From the NCBI GenBank assembly GCA_017448245.1, contig JAFSLV010000017.1, positions 1-64,000 on the forward strand: 64,000 bases of DNA, written 5' to 3'. How positions within the stretch are numbered: the stretch's first letter is position 1; each line of letters starts with the position of its first letter. Positions 25,390 to 38,100 of this stretch are shown in pieces. A model generated the notes under the pieces. It worked only from the letters and a program-made list of their open reading frames with translations. It did not search any database and was not told where the DNA came from. This stretch comes from Lachnospiraceae bacterium (GTDB taxonomy: Bacteria > Bacillota > Clostridia > Lachnospirales > Lachnospiraceae). The position numbers and the translations under genes were made by a program.

Positions 25390-26754
25390 TTAGTTTTTAA
25401 AGGAATGAACCGGCGCGGGGATGCGCCCGGTGCGGTGCACAAAATCGTCGCAGCGGTACGTGTTGACCGGCATCACGGGCGCTTCGCCGAGGAGCCCTCC
25501 GAAGGAAGCCGTCTCTCCGACCGTCTTGCCGATCACCGGAATGAGGCGCACGGCCGTCGTCTTCTGGTTGATCATGCCGATCGCCATCTCGTCGGCGATG
25601 ATGCCGGAGATCGTGGCGGGGGACGTATCGCCGGGGATCGCGATCATGTCGAGACCGACGGAGCAGACGCAGGTCATCGCTTCGAGCTTTTCGATCGTGA
25701 GCGCACCGCTCTTTGCCGCGGCGATCATGCCCTGGTCCTCGCTCACCGGGATAAAGGCGCCGGAGAGGCCGCCGACGTAGGAGCCCGCCATGATGCCGCC
25801 CTTTTTAACATGGTCGTTTAACAGCGCGAGCGCGGCGGTCGTGCCGGGTGCGCCGACCTCCTCGAGACCGATTTCTTTTAAAATATCCGCGACCGAATCG
25901 CCGATCGCGGGCGTCGGCGCGAGTGACAGATCGACGATGCCAAACGGCACGTCGAGGCGCCTCGAGGCTTCCATCGCCACGAGCTGTCCGACGCGCGTGA
26001 CCTTGAAGGCCGTCTTCTTGATCGTCTCGCACAGCACCTCAAAGCTCTCGCCGCGCACCTTTTCGAGCGCGGTCTTGACGACGCCGGGGCCGGAGACGCC
26101 GACATGGATGACGCTGTCGCCCTCGGTGACGCCGTGGAAGGCGCCCGCCATAAAAGGATTGTCGTCGGGCGCGTTGCAAAAGATGACGAGCTTGGCGCAG
26201 CCGATCGAATCGTTCTGCGCGGTCGCCTGCGCGGTATCATGCACGATTTTTCCGAGGAGTCTGACCGCGTCCATATTGATGCCGGTTCTGGTGGAGCCCG
26301 CGTTCACGGACGCACAGACGCGCTGCGTCTGAGCGAGCGCTTCAGGGATTGCGTGGATGAGCATCTCGTCCGCGTGCGTCATCGCCTTGGACACCAGCGC
26401 GGAAAATCCGCCGATAAAATTGACGCCCGTCGTGCGCGCCGCGTCATCGAGGGCTTTCGCGATCCGCAGATAATCCTCTTTGGTCCGGCAGGCACCACCT
26501 GCCGTGAGTGCTACGGGTGTTACGGAAATACGTTTATTTATGATCGGTATGCCGTACTCTTTAGCAATCGCCTCACCCGTTTCCACGAGGTGCTCCGCCT
26601 TTTTGCAGATCCTGTCATAGATCTGTACGGCCAGTTCCTCCGCCTCATGCGCACGGCAGTCCAGCAGCGAAATCCCCATCGTGATCGTGCGCACGTCGAG
26701 GTTTTCCTTCTCGATCATTTCATTGGTTTCTATCACTTCATACTGATTGATCAT
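25390..26754 (-). CDS. UPF0210 (DUF711, PFL-like) family protein
   Basis: Conserved cytoplasmic protein related in fold to pyruvate formate-lyase-type barrels; its biochemical role is unknown. The ATG ending at 26754 is preceded by GGAG at 6 bases. Family hallmarks include [16 protein letters not shown] near the start, GISVT-like [14 protein letters not shown], a long Gly/Ala-rich middle ([18 protein letters not shown]) and the C-terminal [14 protein letters not shown]. Length 454 residues equals the family norm. It follows the ACT-domain gene, its usual partner, but here the gap is filled with GGGGACGG repeats. Confidence 0.93.
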   Translation of the reverse strand: MINQYEVIETNEMIEKENLDVRTITMGISLLDCRAHEAEELAVQIYDRICKKAEHLVETGEAIAKEYGIPIINKRISVTPVALTAGGACRTKEDYLRIAKALDDAARTTGVNFIGGFSALVSKAMTHADEMLIHAIPEALAQTQRVCASVNAGSTRTGINMDAVRLLGKIVHDTAQATAQNDSIGCAKLVIFCNAPDDNPFMAGAFHGVTEGDSVIHVGVSGPGVVKTALEKVRGESFEVLCETIKKTAFKVTRVGQLVAMEASRRLDVPFGIVDLSLAPTPAIGDSVADILKEIGLEEVGAPGTTAALALLNDHVKKGGIMAGSYVGGLSGAFIPVSEDQGMIAAAKSGALTIEKLEAMTCVCSVGLDMIAIPGDTSPATISGIIADEMAIGMINQKTTAVRLIPVIGKTVGETASFGGLLGEAPVMPVNTYRCDDFVHRTGRIPAPVHSFKN

Positions 26755-26765
26755 GGCTGCTCCAT

Positions 26766-26844
26766 GTGCCAAAGGGGACGGTTCTCATGTGCCAAAGGGG
26801 ACGGTTCTCATTGGCTTGTTTCCGGTCAAAGGGGACAGATCTCA
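26766..26844. repeat. GGGGACGG-family repeat, three copies
   Basis: Two direct copies of GCCAAAGGGGACGGTTCTCA (starting 26768 and 26791) and a third, GGGGACAGATCTCA, ending in the stop codon of the ACT-domain gene. Bases 26791-26836 are the exact reverse complement of 27218-27263. Confidence 0.9.
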
Positions 26845-27114
26845 GATGCGATGCATGCTGTCAAAGATCTCCTCGCGCTGGCACTTCACGATGACGCCGA
26901 TTTCTTTTCCGCTCTCCGCAAGGTCGTCCGAGACCTGTTCAAACGGCGTGTCGCACGCAGCCATGTCGACGATCATCATCATGTTGAAAAAGCCGGAGAC
27001 GATCGTCTGCGAGATGTCGAGGATGTTGATATGATGTTCTGCCATATAGGTGCAGATCCTGGCAATGATGCCGACGGTATCCTTTCCGACGACGGTAACA
27101 ATAACTCGTTTCAT
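26842..27114 (-). CDS. ACT-domain protein, UPF0237 family
   Basis: Small cytoplasmic ligand-binding regulator-like protein. Residues 1-90 form a single ACT domain of the GcvR/UPF0237 type (VTVVGKDTVGIIARICTYMAEHHINILDISQTIV). It normally neighbours UPF0210, as here, where the two may work together; the ligand is not known. The last codons and stop lie at the edge of a GGGGACAG repeat, and the whole gene is bracketed by a 46-bp inverted repeat. Confidence 0.93.
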   Translation of the reverse strand: MKRVIVTVVGKDTVGIIARICTYMAEHHINILDISQTIVSGFFNMMMIVDMAACDTPFEQVSDDLAESGKEIGVIVKCQREEIFDSMHRI

Positions 27115-27209
27115 GGTATCCTCCGGCGCCTTGCGGCGCGACTTTTTGTGTCTCTATTCTACCATGCCCTGCCGTTTTTTTCCATCGCAAGGCCCCGCCG
27201 CGCGGATGA

Positions 27210-27266
27210 TAAGAACCGTCCCCTTTGACCGGAAACAAGCCAATGAGAACCGTCCCCTTTGGCCTA
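27210..27266. repeat. GGGGACGG-family repeat, two inverted-orientation copies
   Basis: Two copies of AGAACCGTCCCCTTTG separated by a 19-base spacer. Bases 27218-27263 are the exact reverse complement of 26791-26836. Its right edge GGCCTA contains, on the minus strand, the TAG stop of the giant surface-protein gene, exactly as at 48-50. Confidence 0.9.
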
Positions 27267-29192
27267 CCGGCGGCGGTACTCCCTGCATTCGCCGGCCGTA
27301 AGGATCAGCAGCAGGAACATCGCGATGCACAGGATCCAGTAACGGCGCATCAGATCACGCGACTCGCCGGTCTTGCCGGTGCGCGCGTTGACGTCCGTGT
27401 TGTACGAGCCGGCGCCGCGCAGTGACATCGCGTTCTGCGAAGCGGGCGTGACGCGGGTATCCGTGCCGCCTCCCGCGGGCGGTGTCGAGGTATCCGGGGT
27501 GCTTCCGCCGCCGCCCCCGCCGCCGGGGGTCGGGGTTGCCGGTGTCGCGGGCGGGATGACCACATCGCGCCACACGAGGGCGTAGGTGCAGAAGAGGCCC
27601 GTGTCAAAGACGAGTGTCGTATCCGTCGTCCAGCCGGCGAGCTTTTCCGCGAGCTTGCCCGCGGGCTTGCCGTCGAGGCCCACGCCATGATACTCATGGA
27701 TACGGAAGACCGCGTACTCGCGCCGGTGCCCCGGGGCAACCGCCTGCGCAACAATGTCCTTCGGTACCACAACCGTGACGCGGACGGTTCTCTGATCATA
27801 AGTGCCCGCATGCGGTGCATTCGGATCATCGCTTTCCGCATTGTCACCGAAGTAATTCAGATGAATATCATTTTTTTGTGGCATTATATTTCCCGCACTG
27901 TCGATCAAACGCTTATGCAGCGAAATATCCATGTAGATAACACCGGCCGGCTTGCCGTCCCTGGTGGCGTTCTCCGCATCAATCAGAGAGGCGGCATCCC
28001 GTAATCTGATACGATCCTCATCAGGTATATCGCCGGGATCCTTCGGCACGATCTCCAGCCAGATCTTTGCGGTATCACCATCAACAAAGACCTCTGTATC
28101 GAGTTCCTCCTCTGTCAGCTCATCTTTTGCCAGATCGACGTTCAGGCCTTCCACCGTATCCACCGGTGCGCCGGGTTCGATATCGACCTCGGTGATGATC
28201 TTACCGGCTCCGTAATTGTCTTCCTCTCCCTGCTGCTTTTTCTTGTAATACAGATGGATCTCCTGCGTGCTTTCCGCATTGATCTTACCCGTGACCGACG
28301 TGATCTGTCCGCCGGAGACCACGATCCGCTGCTCGGACTTCGTGCCGGCAGCTTTCGTATAGGTGCCGTCCGTGATCGCAGACTCCGGTGTCGTACCGGT
28401 CACGTTCAGGCTGCCATTGGTAAAGCCTTCGAGGGTCCTGGCAAGCGCCAGGTCGTAACCCGTAAACGTCAGATCGCTGCCCGTGAGTCTCGCATCGTCA
28501 TCCGTCGTGCCCCTGCGGTCTTCCGTACGGACGTAATCCGGAGTCGCATCCGTATAATTCCCGTCACCGTTTGTATCCACATGGCGGATGACCTTGTACG
28601 GCGTATCCGTCCTCGGCGCCACGCGTCCGGTGATCTTATTGACATCGCGGTCCGGCATGATAAACGCGAAGGAAGCTGCCGGATCCTGCGTGCCGTCCGG
28701 CAGTATATGCGTCCAGTCTGTTCCGTCCCAGCGGTAGCTGTGCGTGCCGTCCGCAAGCGGTACGCTCCAGATCAGCTCATATCCTGTCGGCATATCCTTT
28801 ACCGTCGGCAGCGTCACCGTATCGCCCTGTCTGCGTCCCGGCTTCCAGTAATCGCTCACATTGCCCGGCTCGTCGTCCCAGGTATTCTCATTGCTGGAGC
28901 TTTCCGTCGATACCTCCGCGTCCGTAAGCTCATATCCCGCGGGCTTATCGAGATAGACATTCCGTGTATTGCGCCGGTAGTAGACTCTGAGTGTCAGCGT
29001 GCCGATCGTATTCCCCGACGTGTCAAAGGCAGCGCCGACCACACCGCTCAGCAGATTGGACTCGCTGTCCTCGTCAAAGACATAGCCCGCATAGCTCTTT
29101 TCCGCAGGATCCGCCGTGACGCGCTGTCCCGTGGTGCCGTTTCTTAGCACGGACTCTGCGGGAACCGCCGGATACGTGCCGTCCGCCTCCAT
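27264..29192 (-). CDS. C-terminal part of the giant repeat surface protein (separated by a frameshift)
   Basis: Continuation of the giant gene to the right. The first codons (MEADGTYPAVPAES) are internal, not a true start: the same frame reads upstream into YLYGSFTARND-IPYTIEYYR, which continues the last module of the larger ORF. It holds one more InlB-B-like module, a diverged module, a globular region (about 330-560) rich in Asp/Thr, a Gly/Pro/Thr linker and a C-terminal membrane helix (YWILCIAMFLLLILTA) with an Arg-rich tail. ARTGKTGES before the helix resembles a degenerate sorting signal, but no LPxTG is present. Confidence 0.8.
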   Translation of the reverse strand: MEADGTYPAVPAESVLRNGTTGQRVTADPAEKSYAGYVFDEDSESNLLSGVVGAAFDTSGNTIGTLTLRVYYRRNTRNVYLDKPAGYELTDAEVSTESSSNENTWDDEPGNVSDYWKPGRRQGDTVTLPTVKDMPTGYELIWSVPLADGTHSYRWDGTDWTHILPDGTQDPAASFAFIMPDRDVNKITGRVAPRTDTPYKVIRHVDTNGDGNYTDATPDYVRTEDRRGTTDDDARLTGSDLTFTGYDLALARTLEGFTNGSLNVTGTTPESAITDGTYTKAAGTKSEQRIVVSGGQITSVTGKINAESTQEIHLYYKKKQQGEEDNYGAGKIITEVDIEPGAPVDTVEGLNVDLAKDELTEEELDTEVFVDGDTAKIWLEIVPKDPGDIPDEDRIRLRDAASLIDAENATRDGKPAGVIYMDISLHKRLIDSAGNIMPQKNDIHLNYFGDNAESDDPNAPHAGTYDQRTVRVTVVVPKDIVAQAVAPGHRREYAVFRIHEYHGVGLDGKPAGKLAEKLAGWTTDTTLVFDTGLFCTYALVWRDVVIPPATPATPTPGGGGGGGSTPDTSTPPAGGGTDTRVTPASQNAMSLRGAGSYNTDVNARTGKTGESRDLMRRYWILCIAMFLLLILTAGECREYRRR

Positions 29193-32100
29193 CCGGTAAT
29201 ACTCGATCGTATAAGGAATATCGTTTCTCGCGGTAAAGCTGCCGTACAGATAGGCGGGGCGGGCATCGTAAACGCACCCGTTGCCGCGTCCACATGCAGC
29301 TCTTCAACGCCTTCCGTACCGGTTCCGTGCGCCCGGTTGTAGTCATACTCCGTCTTCCATCCGTCAAACGTATAGCCCGCCACCATGCTTTCCACGGTTT
29401 CGTCTGCGTTTGCGCCGGGGGATGCCAGATTGCTGTCCGTCACACCGCTCCGGTCAAGGCCTTTTCCGCCCGTTGTGTTGACGATGATCTCTTCGTCGTA
29501 TTCATATTCCCTGCGCACCGGCAACAGCGCGTTGGCACCGGCAGGCACGATTCCCTCGTAACGGAAGATCAGAGGATAGGTGTCGACGTCGTAGTACATC
29601 CTGAGGACCAGGGTGCCTTTTGTGCCCTGCGAGTGATCCGCGGCATTGACCCAGGCCGCCTGCACCGTCCCCGTCTGTTCCGAGCGTTCCGCGTCAAAAT
29701 GCATGCCGGCAAAGACCGTCTCATCCGCCGTCACCGTCGTGCCGGTCGTGGCTCTCAGAATGTTCTGTTGATGCAGCGTATAATACTTGTAGGTTCCGCC
29801 GGCTGTGGGTGCCTTCCGGTAATAAACGGTTCCGGTCGTCGTGTCTGTCCATGTACTGTTTTTATCATCATCTTCCGACCATGCAGTATTCTCCAGCCCG
29901 CTTAATTGTGTATACACCGCCGCGCTGTGATGCACCTCGCGGAAATACTGCACCTTGTACGGCGTATCGATCGCGGTGTAGCTGCCCTCGAGCCGTACGC
30001 CTCTTGCCGGCATGGCAAAGGTACGGTTTGCGGGATCCGTTTCGTCAATCGCCAGATCGGATCCGGAGACACTGTTCCAGCCGCTGAAGCTATAGCCGGG
30101 GATCTGTGCATCGGATGCGCCCGCGATCGTGACGCGCGTGCCGAAAGGATAGCTCTTTCCGACCGTGCCGTTATTGTATGCAGAGCCGGTCAGATCCGGA
30201 AGATCGGCATGATAGCCGGATGCCCCGGGATTTGTGCGCTGCGTCAGAACCGAATCCGCCGCATACGCATAGGTCACCGTATAGTTTCTGCGGTTATAGA
30301 AGAAGCGCACCTGCGTCTGTCCGTCTCCCGCGATCGTGACCCCGTTCGAGGAAGAGTATGCCGCGTCCTGCGTAAAGGTGGCGGTGCCTTCCGTATACTT
30401 ACCGCTGCGAGCCGTATGCGACGTAAAGCCTGCTGGCGTCACCACCGCGGGATAGGCTTTGGTATTTGTCGTTCCGGTCAGTGTCTTTGACGCGTCGGGA
30501 CGCAGCCGGTAGACCTTGCCGTCATAATAGCAGTAGATGTTCCCTGCCAGATTCTCGTAGGTCGCATGATCCGCGGGCGACGTGGTCCATCCGGCAGCGG
30601 CTTTGACCGTTTCCGCATCCGTCTCCGTCATCTCGTCAAAATGCCACACCGTATACGGCGTATTCTCATCCGCCGTATAATATCCCTGCAGGATGACATT
30701 CCGGTCGGGCATGACAAACACGGTGTCCGCATCCGCCACCGTCAGATCGGTCGAGGTGCCGATCGTATGCCAGCCGTTAAAGGTATAGCCGGGCAGCGCC
30801 GCAGCATTAGGGTCCGCCAGTATAGTGACCTCCTGACCGTAGGCGTAGTACGCGCCTCCTGTCGCCGTCCCGGTCGCAGCGCTGTAACCCCGCGTATCCT
30901 GCGTGATCGCGGGTGCGCCCGCCGGCTGCGTGCCTTCATAGGTATAGGTCACGCTGTGCCGGTTGCGGCTGTAGAAGAACTGCAGCACAAGCGGTCCGTC
31001 TCCCGTTGCATCCAACACTCTGCCGGTCATGGTCGTGCCGGTTAACGTGATATCGAGTTTTGTATCGTCCGTTATTCCGGCAGCCGATACAGAGTTCATA
31101 TGGTCGGTATTTTCGTATACCGCCGTATGCTTCTGCGCATCGGTGATGCCGGACGCAAAGGTAAATCCCGTAAAGTTACGCGCCGAGGCCGACATGATCT
31201 GCCCCGCCGTGCCGTGCTGCTCCGCGGGAACCATGTCTTTGTAATACATGCCGCCGACTTTCTTATATGTGGTGCCCGATGCGTCTGTTCCGTAACCGCC
31301 GTTCTGCAACGCACTCAGCGCGACATTCGTACCCTCACTGCTCTCAGTCAACAGCACACCGGTTTCCTCGCCCGCAAGCATCTCCGCGTAGTGATGCACA
31401 TAATAGACGGTGCCGCCCGGAACCGGCGTAAAGGAGCCGTTGATATAGGCATCAAAGGCCGGCATCGTAAACTCCCTCGTCGCCTGGTCAAAGGAAAACC
31501 GCTGTGTCCGCCAGCCGTCAAAGGTATAGGTGGTATGTGTGGTACCTCCCGTGGTAGATGTGATGTCCGGCACATCGGTCGCCACCTTCACGGTTTCACC
31601 GTAATAGTATTCCCTGAAACCTGAGGTTCCGTTATAGATACCGGCCGCATCGTTCAGCTGCGTTGCGCCTGCCGGAATATGTCCCTCATACCGGTAGGTC
31701 AGCGTGTACTTCTGTCTGTCATAGAAGAACGGCAGGAGGAGCGAACCGTCGCCCCTGATGGTTCCCTCCAGCGTGACCACGGCATCGGCGCCCGTGCCGC
31801 TTGTTGTCGCGCTGACGCCCAGCGTGCCCGCATAGCTGCTTGTGACCTGCGGATTGATCCGCATGCCCTCATAGGTCAGGCTGACCGCCGTTCCCTCGTC
31901 GTCCGTGGTGCCGGTCTTTTGATACGCATCGCGCAGCTCGTACCATCGGCCGCCCGCCTGCAGATACTTCTTATATGACACGCCGTTCAGCGTCACCTCT
32001 TCGGCCTGCTGTGCCGCGGTCGGATCCGTAATCACGCTGACATAATGCTGCACCTTATACGGCGTATCCGTCCTTGCGCTGAAGGAACCGAGGATCGTCA

Positions 32101-35100
32101 CGTTTCTGTCGGGCATCTGAAATGTCTGATTGACGCCGATCGTCGTGCTGTCCAACGTGATCGTGCGCCATCCGTCAAAGACATAGCCCGGGGGAACATA
32201 CACATCGCTGTCCGGACGGATCCGTACCGTTTCTTCGTACGCGTGGTAGCTGCCGCCGGTGGCAGCGCCCGTAGCCTGCGCATAGCCCGTCGTATCCTGC
32301 AGCTCACCGATCGGCGTTACGCCTGCCGGCAGGACATCCGTCTCATCATAGGCATAGGTCACGCTGTAACGCAGACGGTCATAGGCGAGCGCCAGAACGA
32401 GATTGTTATTTCCTTCCACGGTGCTGGACACCGTCTGTGCCGAGCCGTTTACGACATTGGGAAGAGCGCGCGTGGCATTGCCCGTCGTATTTTCTCCGGC
32501 ATCCGCCGTCGCCGTCCAGTTGATTGCAAATCCGTCAAAGGAATGCGGCTGCGCGCTGACGCTGCTGTCCGTCAGGCCGGTATTACGGTACGCATCCATG
32601 AGTTCATAGATCCGGCCGTCGATGCGGATGTAGCGCTGATACTCCACACCGTTCAATTCGATCTTCACGCTCTCATCGAGCGTCGTCAGAAGCGACTCCC
32701 CGTAATGCTTGACCGTATAGCTGACGCTCTCGGCGGCAAAGGATCCGAAGAGCGTCACCGCACGCGTCGGCATGACAAAGGATCTCGTGCCCGCGTTTTC
32801 CGTGATCACGAGCGAGGATTCCTCCCGCTTGTTCCATCCGTTAAAGGTATAGCCCGCGGGAAGCGGATGCGCCGCGTCGCTTCCGGGAACCGGCTCCAGT
32901 GTGACCGTCTCTCCCGCCTGATACGTTTTGGTTTCGGGCAGCTCCATCGCGCCTGCAGGCTTTGCCGTCAGATAATAGTAGGTGACGGTGTAGGAATCGA
33001 GATCATAGAAGGCGCGCAATACCAGCGACCCGTCTCCCGCGACCGTTCCGGTAAAGGCCTCCGCCGCAAGATCATTCACCGGCGTATAGCCTTCCTGTGC
33101 ATATTCCGCGCCCTTGGAAACGAGATTGACCGTCGCGCCGGTGGTTCCCGTCTTCGGTACGCTTTCCGCCCGCGTGTAGTAGCGGTAGTCGCCGCCGGTG
33201 GTCTCCGCACGGTAGTAGGTCTCGGTGCCGACGGTTGCTTTTTCAAGACCGCTTACTTCTGCCGCATTCGCATCTGTCACCGGATCCCATGTAACGACCG
33301 TATTGTCTGTCAATTTCTTCCCGTCCCGCACGCTGTCGAGGACTTCTTTATAATGCTCCTCCGTATAGGCCGTATTCGTATTCGGCGTAAAGGTACCGAC
33401 CAGCTCCACGTTGCGCGCGGGCATCGTAAAGGTGCCGGCGGTGGTATACTGTGTCGGTTGTCCGGGCGTCGGACTGACCGGTGTTGTCTGCAATCCGCTG
33501 ATCACGAGCGTCGATCCGCCGGTGGTATGCCAGCCGCTAAAGCTGTAACCGGCAGGCGCCGTGACCTTGGGCGCACCGTTCGTGCCGGACAGATCGACCG
33601 TGTTGCCCGTCGCAAAGCTGCGGAGAGGCGTATTCAGATCCGCTGCCTGAGGCGCCGTACCTGCCGGCACCGCTCCCTCGTAGCTGTAGGTGACGTTGTA
33701 TGCCACCGGCACATAGTAGAAGGAGATGACGGTGCTGTGATCGGCATAAACGGTTGCGGAAATCGTTTGATCCGCATTCAGCGTGATCGGCGCGGGATCA
33801 TCCGTCGCATGTGCGCTGTTTGTATTATCCGCAGACAACCCTGTGATCTGCCACGAAAGCTCATATCCCGGATAAGACGGCGGCGTAATCGTCACGCGAT
33901 CGCCCGCGGTACTTGTGTAGACCACCTCATGCGCATGTCCCTGCGCACTGTGATCCGGCAGCTCGAAATATCTGTTATTCACAACCAGATCATACTTCAG
34001 CGGATAGGTGATGCCGTTCGCGGAAGAAGTCACGTTCGTTCCATAAATGCCATCGGCCAGCGTCGTCACATCATTCACCGTCGTTCCGCCGCCGATATGC
34101 GCTTCTTTTCCGCCGTCCGGAATCTCGATATAGTAGCGCACACGATATTCGGAGCCGCCCGTGACCGGGACAAAGGAGCCCGTGATGGTGACGGGTCCCG
34201 CCGGCATCGTAAAGCTGTTATAGGTATTTTGCGCGTTTTTGGTCAGCGTCACGTTGAGCGAAGACCAGCCGCTGAAACGGTAGCCGGAGCCGGCGGACAG
34301 TGTCGCGTCCGGCTGTACCTGCACGGGCACGCCGTACCTGAAAGAGCCGGTATAGGTCGAATTGCTGTTCAGCGCTGTCGCCGCCGGCGTGACGGTGATC
34401 CCCGTCCCCGACGGCACATGTCCGCTGTAGACATAGGTCACCGGATAGGTATTCCGTGTATAGAAGAACTCCAATTCCAGCTTCCCGTCGCCCGCGAGGT
34501 TGCCGCTGATCGTCAGGTCGTTTGTGCCGGATTCCTGATAATTCAGCCACGCGTCATTCGGATTGCCGCCGGTACTTGCGCTGTTTTTTCTCGCGGTTAC
34601 ATTTGCCTCTGTGGCAGCACGCTCAAACTGTAAGCCCGTAAAGGTCTTGTCCATCGCGGACACCGTCGTATCCGTCGTGCCGGTGCGTGTGTAGTAGTAT
34701 TCGCTCTGCGCCTTATCGGCGATAAACTTCACATCAGTACCGTTGACCTGTACTGTTTTGAGGAGCATGCCCGCGGGCACTGTCGTGATCGTCTGATCGA
34801 TCGCCTCCACCCAGTGGATGATCGTATACTCCGTATCCGTATCGGCCGTAAAGGAACCGACGAGCGTCACATCCGTATCCGGCATGACAAAGCTATTACC
34901 GGTGACGGACACCGAGGTCGGTACCCAGCCGCTGAAGGTATAACCGACGGGATAGCCCGGATCGTTCGCGATGGTCACGGTCTCACCGTATACCGCGGTC
35001 CGGTTGTAGCCCGTCGCCGTTTCAAGAGCCGTCGTCGATGCCGGCGTTGTGCCCGCCGGCACGTTGCCCTCATACCTGTAGATGACATCGTGCGTATTGC

Positions 35101-38100
35101 GACGGTAGAGGATCGCGAGCACCAGTTTTTCATCACCGGTAATCTTTCCCTGCACCGTATGGGCCGCCGCGTCTGTGCTGTTTCCGGTCGCAGTATTCTC
35201 CGGCGCGGCAGCCGTTACCGTCCAGTCCTCGTCATAGCCCGTAAAGCTGTGCGGCACGGCCGTTGCTAAAGTATCGGTGGTGCCGGTATGATAATAGGCA
35301 TCGAGGAGCTCGTAATACCTGGGGGTGCCCCCGTCATTTACCGTCGTATACTTATTCCAGGTCTCTCCGCTGTAGGTGACCTTCTCTAGGAGCTCTTCTG
35401 CTGACAATGTTACGCCGGGCAGCACTTCCCCGTAATGCTTGATCGCATAACGCGTATCGCTGTCGGCCGTAAAGCCGCCGTAGAGCGTGACATTGCGCGC
35501 GGGCATCGTAAAGACCCGGTCCGACCCTTCCGTGGTGATCACGAGGGAAGAGCCTTCGCGCTTGTTCCATCCGTTAAAGGTATAGCCGGGAGGCGTCTGA
35601 GGGACCGGCGCGACCGTCACCCGCTCACCCGCCTGATACGGCGGCACTGTGGGTGCGGCACCCGCTCCTGCGGGAACGTCCGTTGTGTAATAATAGGTCA
35701 CGTTGTAATCGACCAGGTCATAAAAGGCGCGAAGCGTCAGTGAGCCGTCGCCTTTGACCCTGCCCGTCAGTACCTGCGCCGCGGTCGAAAGATCCTGTGC
35801 GGGTGCGTATCCTTCCTCCTCATAGACATCACTCTTTGATACCAGCGAGACCTGCGCACCGGTCGTGCCTGTCCGGTCCACGATATCCGCCACCGTATAA
35901 TACCGGTATCCGTCGCCCGTCGCGGTTGTCCCGCTTGCTTTTGCGCGGTAATAGGTCGTTCCGCCCGCAATGTGGATCTGCAGATCTTCCCCGGTTTCGC
36001 TGTCATAGGGCGAGGCTGTCCAGGTGCCTGCCTTGATCGATTCCGCAACGCTGTCCAGGACCTCTTTATAATGGATCTCCCTGTATCCGATGCCGGAGAC
36101 CGGCGTAAAATAACCGACCAGCTCGACATCTCTCGCCGGCATCGTGAAGGTACCGGTGGAGATATACTCCGTCGGTTGATTGGCGTTCGGGCGAAGCGGA
36201 GACACACCGAGGCCCGTGATCTCGAGCGATGACAGATCCGTCCGGTGCCAGCCGCTAAAGATATAGCCCGCGGGCGCTGTGACCTTTGGCGCGTCTCTTT
36301 CCAGATCATAGGTATCGCCCCTCGCCACGGTATCCTGCTCGCGTTCCAGTGCGGCCTGATCCGCAGGGGTTGCGCCCTCCGGTACCGTGCCCTCGTATTC
36401 ATATTCCACATGATACGTGACGGGCGTGTAATAGAACGCGATCACCGTGGAATGGTCACCGTACACGGTTGCGGATATGGTATTCGAGGACGGAGTGACA
36501 GTGTTCTTTATCTCTGTTCCCTGTACTTCACTCTGCACCGCGTTCACATTGTCCGCCGAATCCTGCGTGATCGTCCAGTTCACCGTATAGCCGTCATAGG
36601 ACGGCGCCGTGACGGTCACGGTATTTCCGGCCGTGGCAGAATACACATACTCATGCCGATGTCCGAGGCTTGTATTATGATCCGGCAGTTCAAAATACTT
36701 GGTCACGCCGCCTTCCGTGCCGCTCAGATGGTAGGTGGTCTGGTAGGAGGTACCGCCCGCCGAAGTCACTGTCCGGATCACGGTGCCGCCGGCGGCTGCG
36801 GCATTGGCCGGCGTCCCGTTCACATCGGCCGTCGTCCCGCCGTCCGGGATCTGCATATAATAACGCACGCGGTAATCCGCGCCGCCGGACACCGGAGAAA
36901 ATGCCCCGTGGATCGTCACGTCGGTCGCAGGCATCGGAAAGGGATGGTAGGTAGTTGCTCCCTCTGCGGTTTTTTGCAACGTGACATTCATGGAGGACCA
37001 GCCGCTGAATCTATAAGATGTATCAGAAATCGACGCATCATCCCGCACCGGGACAGACTGTCCGTACTTAAACGTGTTTCCGGCGTATATGGGATCCGTA
37101 TTCAAATCCGCCTGCAGGGGCGTCACCGTGATCCCCCCCGACGGCACATGTCCGTCGTAGACATAGGTCACGCTGTAGGTCTTTCTTGTATAGAAGAATT
37201 CCAATTCAAGAGAATCGTCGCCCGCGAGATTGCCGCTGATCGTCAGATCGTTTCCGGCCGGCGCAGCCTTCAGCGTTTTGTCGTTTGCACCCTCAGCAGC
37301 CGCGCTTACTCTCGCCGTCACATTGTCTTGCGTCACCTTCTGTTCAAACGTAAGGCCCTCAAAGGTCTTGTCCACGGCGGACACTTCCGTATCCGTCGTG
37401 CCGGTGCGCGTGTAATAGTATTCGCTCTGTGAGCGATCGACGATAAAGACCACTTCTCCGCGGCCTTCGACCGTTGCCTTTTTGGCCATCACGCCGTCCG
37501 GAAGACTGTTCACATCGATATTCTGATCCAGCGCCTCCACCCAGTGGATTACGGTATACTCCGTATCGTTACGTGCCGTAAAGGAACCTTCCAGCGTCAC
37601 GGTACGCGCAGGCATCGTAAAGGTTCTTGCACCCGTCCCCGTATCTGTCTCCACGGCGAGATTGCGTGTTGCCCATCCGTTGAAATCATACCCCGCATGC
37701 GGTGTCACGATATCATCGGACTGAATCGTGACCGTCTGTCCGTAGGCGTAATACCTTCCTCCGTTCGTATCTCCGGTTGCAGCCTCAAAGCCTCCCGTAT
37801 CCTGCAGGGTATTGATGTCAGGCGCATCCTTGGGCACCGGCGCCGTATAGACATAATTGACCGGATAACGGTTGCGGCTGTAGACCAGCGCAAGCACGAG
37901 CTTGCCATCGCCAGCGATCGTGCCCGTGACCGCGCCCGTGGTATCGTTTACCGTATTGGCGACTCCGGTCAGGGCGTTCGCTGTCGTATTTTCCCCAGCC
38001 CCGGCGGTCGCCGTGGGATCGATCGCAAAGCCCGTAAAGTTGTGTGCCACCGCCGTCGCCGTCGTATTGGTGGTTCCGGTATGATAATAGGCATCGAGGA

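Noticed and set aside
26766-27266. Possible intact miniature transposon around the ACT-domain gene
   Set aside because: The enclosed gene is a conserved housekeeping-type gene next to its usual partner, and no target-site duplication was recognised. I report the inverted repeat but do not call a mobile element.
32045-34633. 862-codon open frame on the plus strand inside the giant gene
   Set aside because: It is antisense to well-defined repeat modules, rich in Arg/Ile/His with no domain, and similar open antisense frames recur along the repeats (for example 42194-44413, 36245-37432). They follow from the GC-rich codon pattern of the giant gene.
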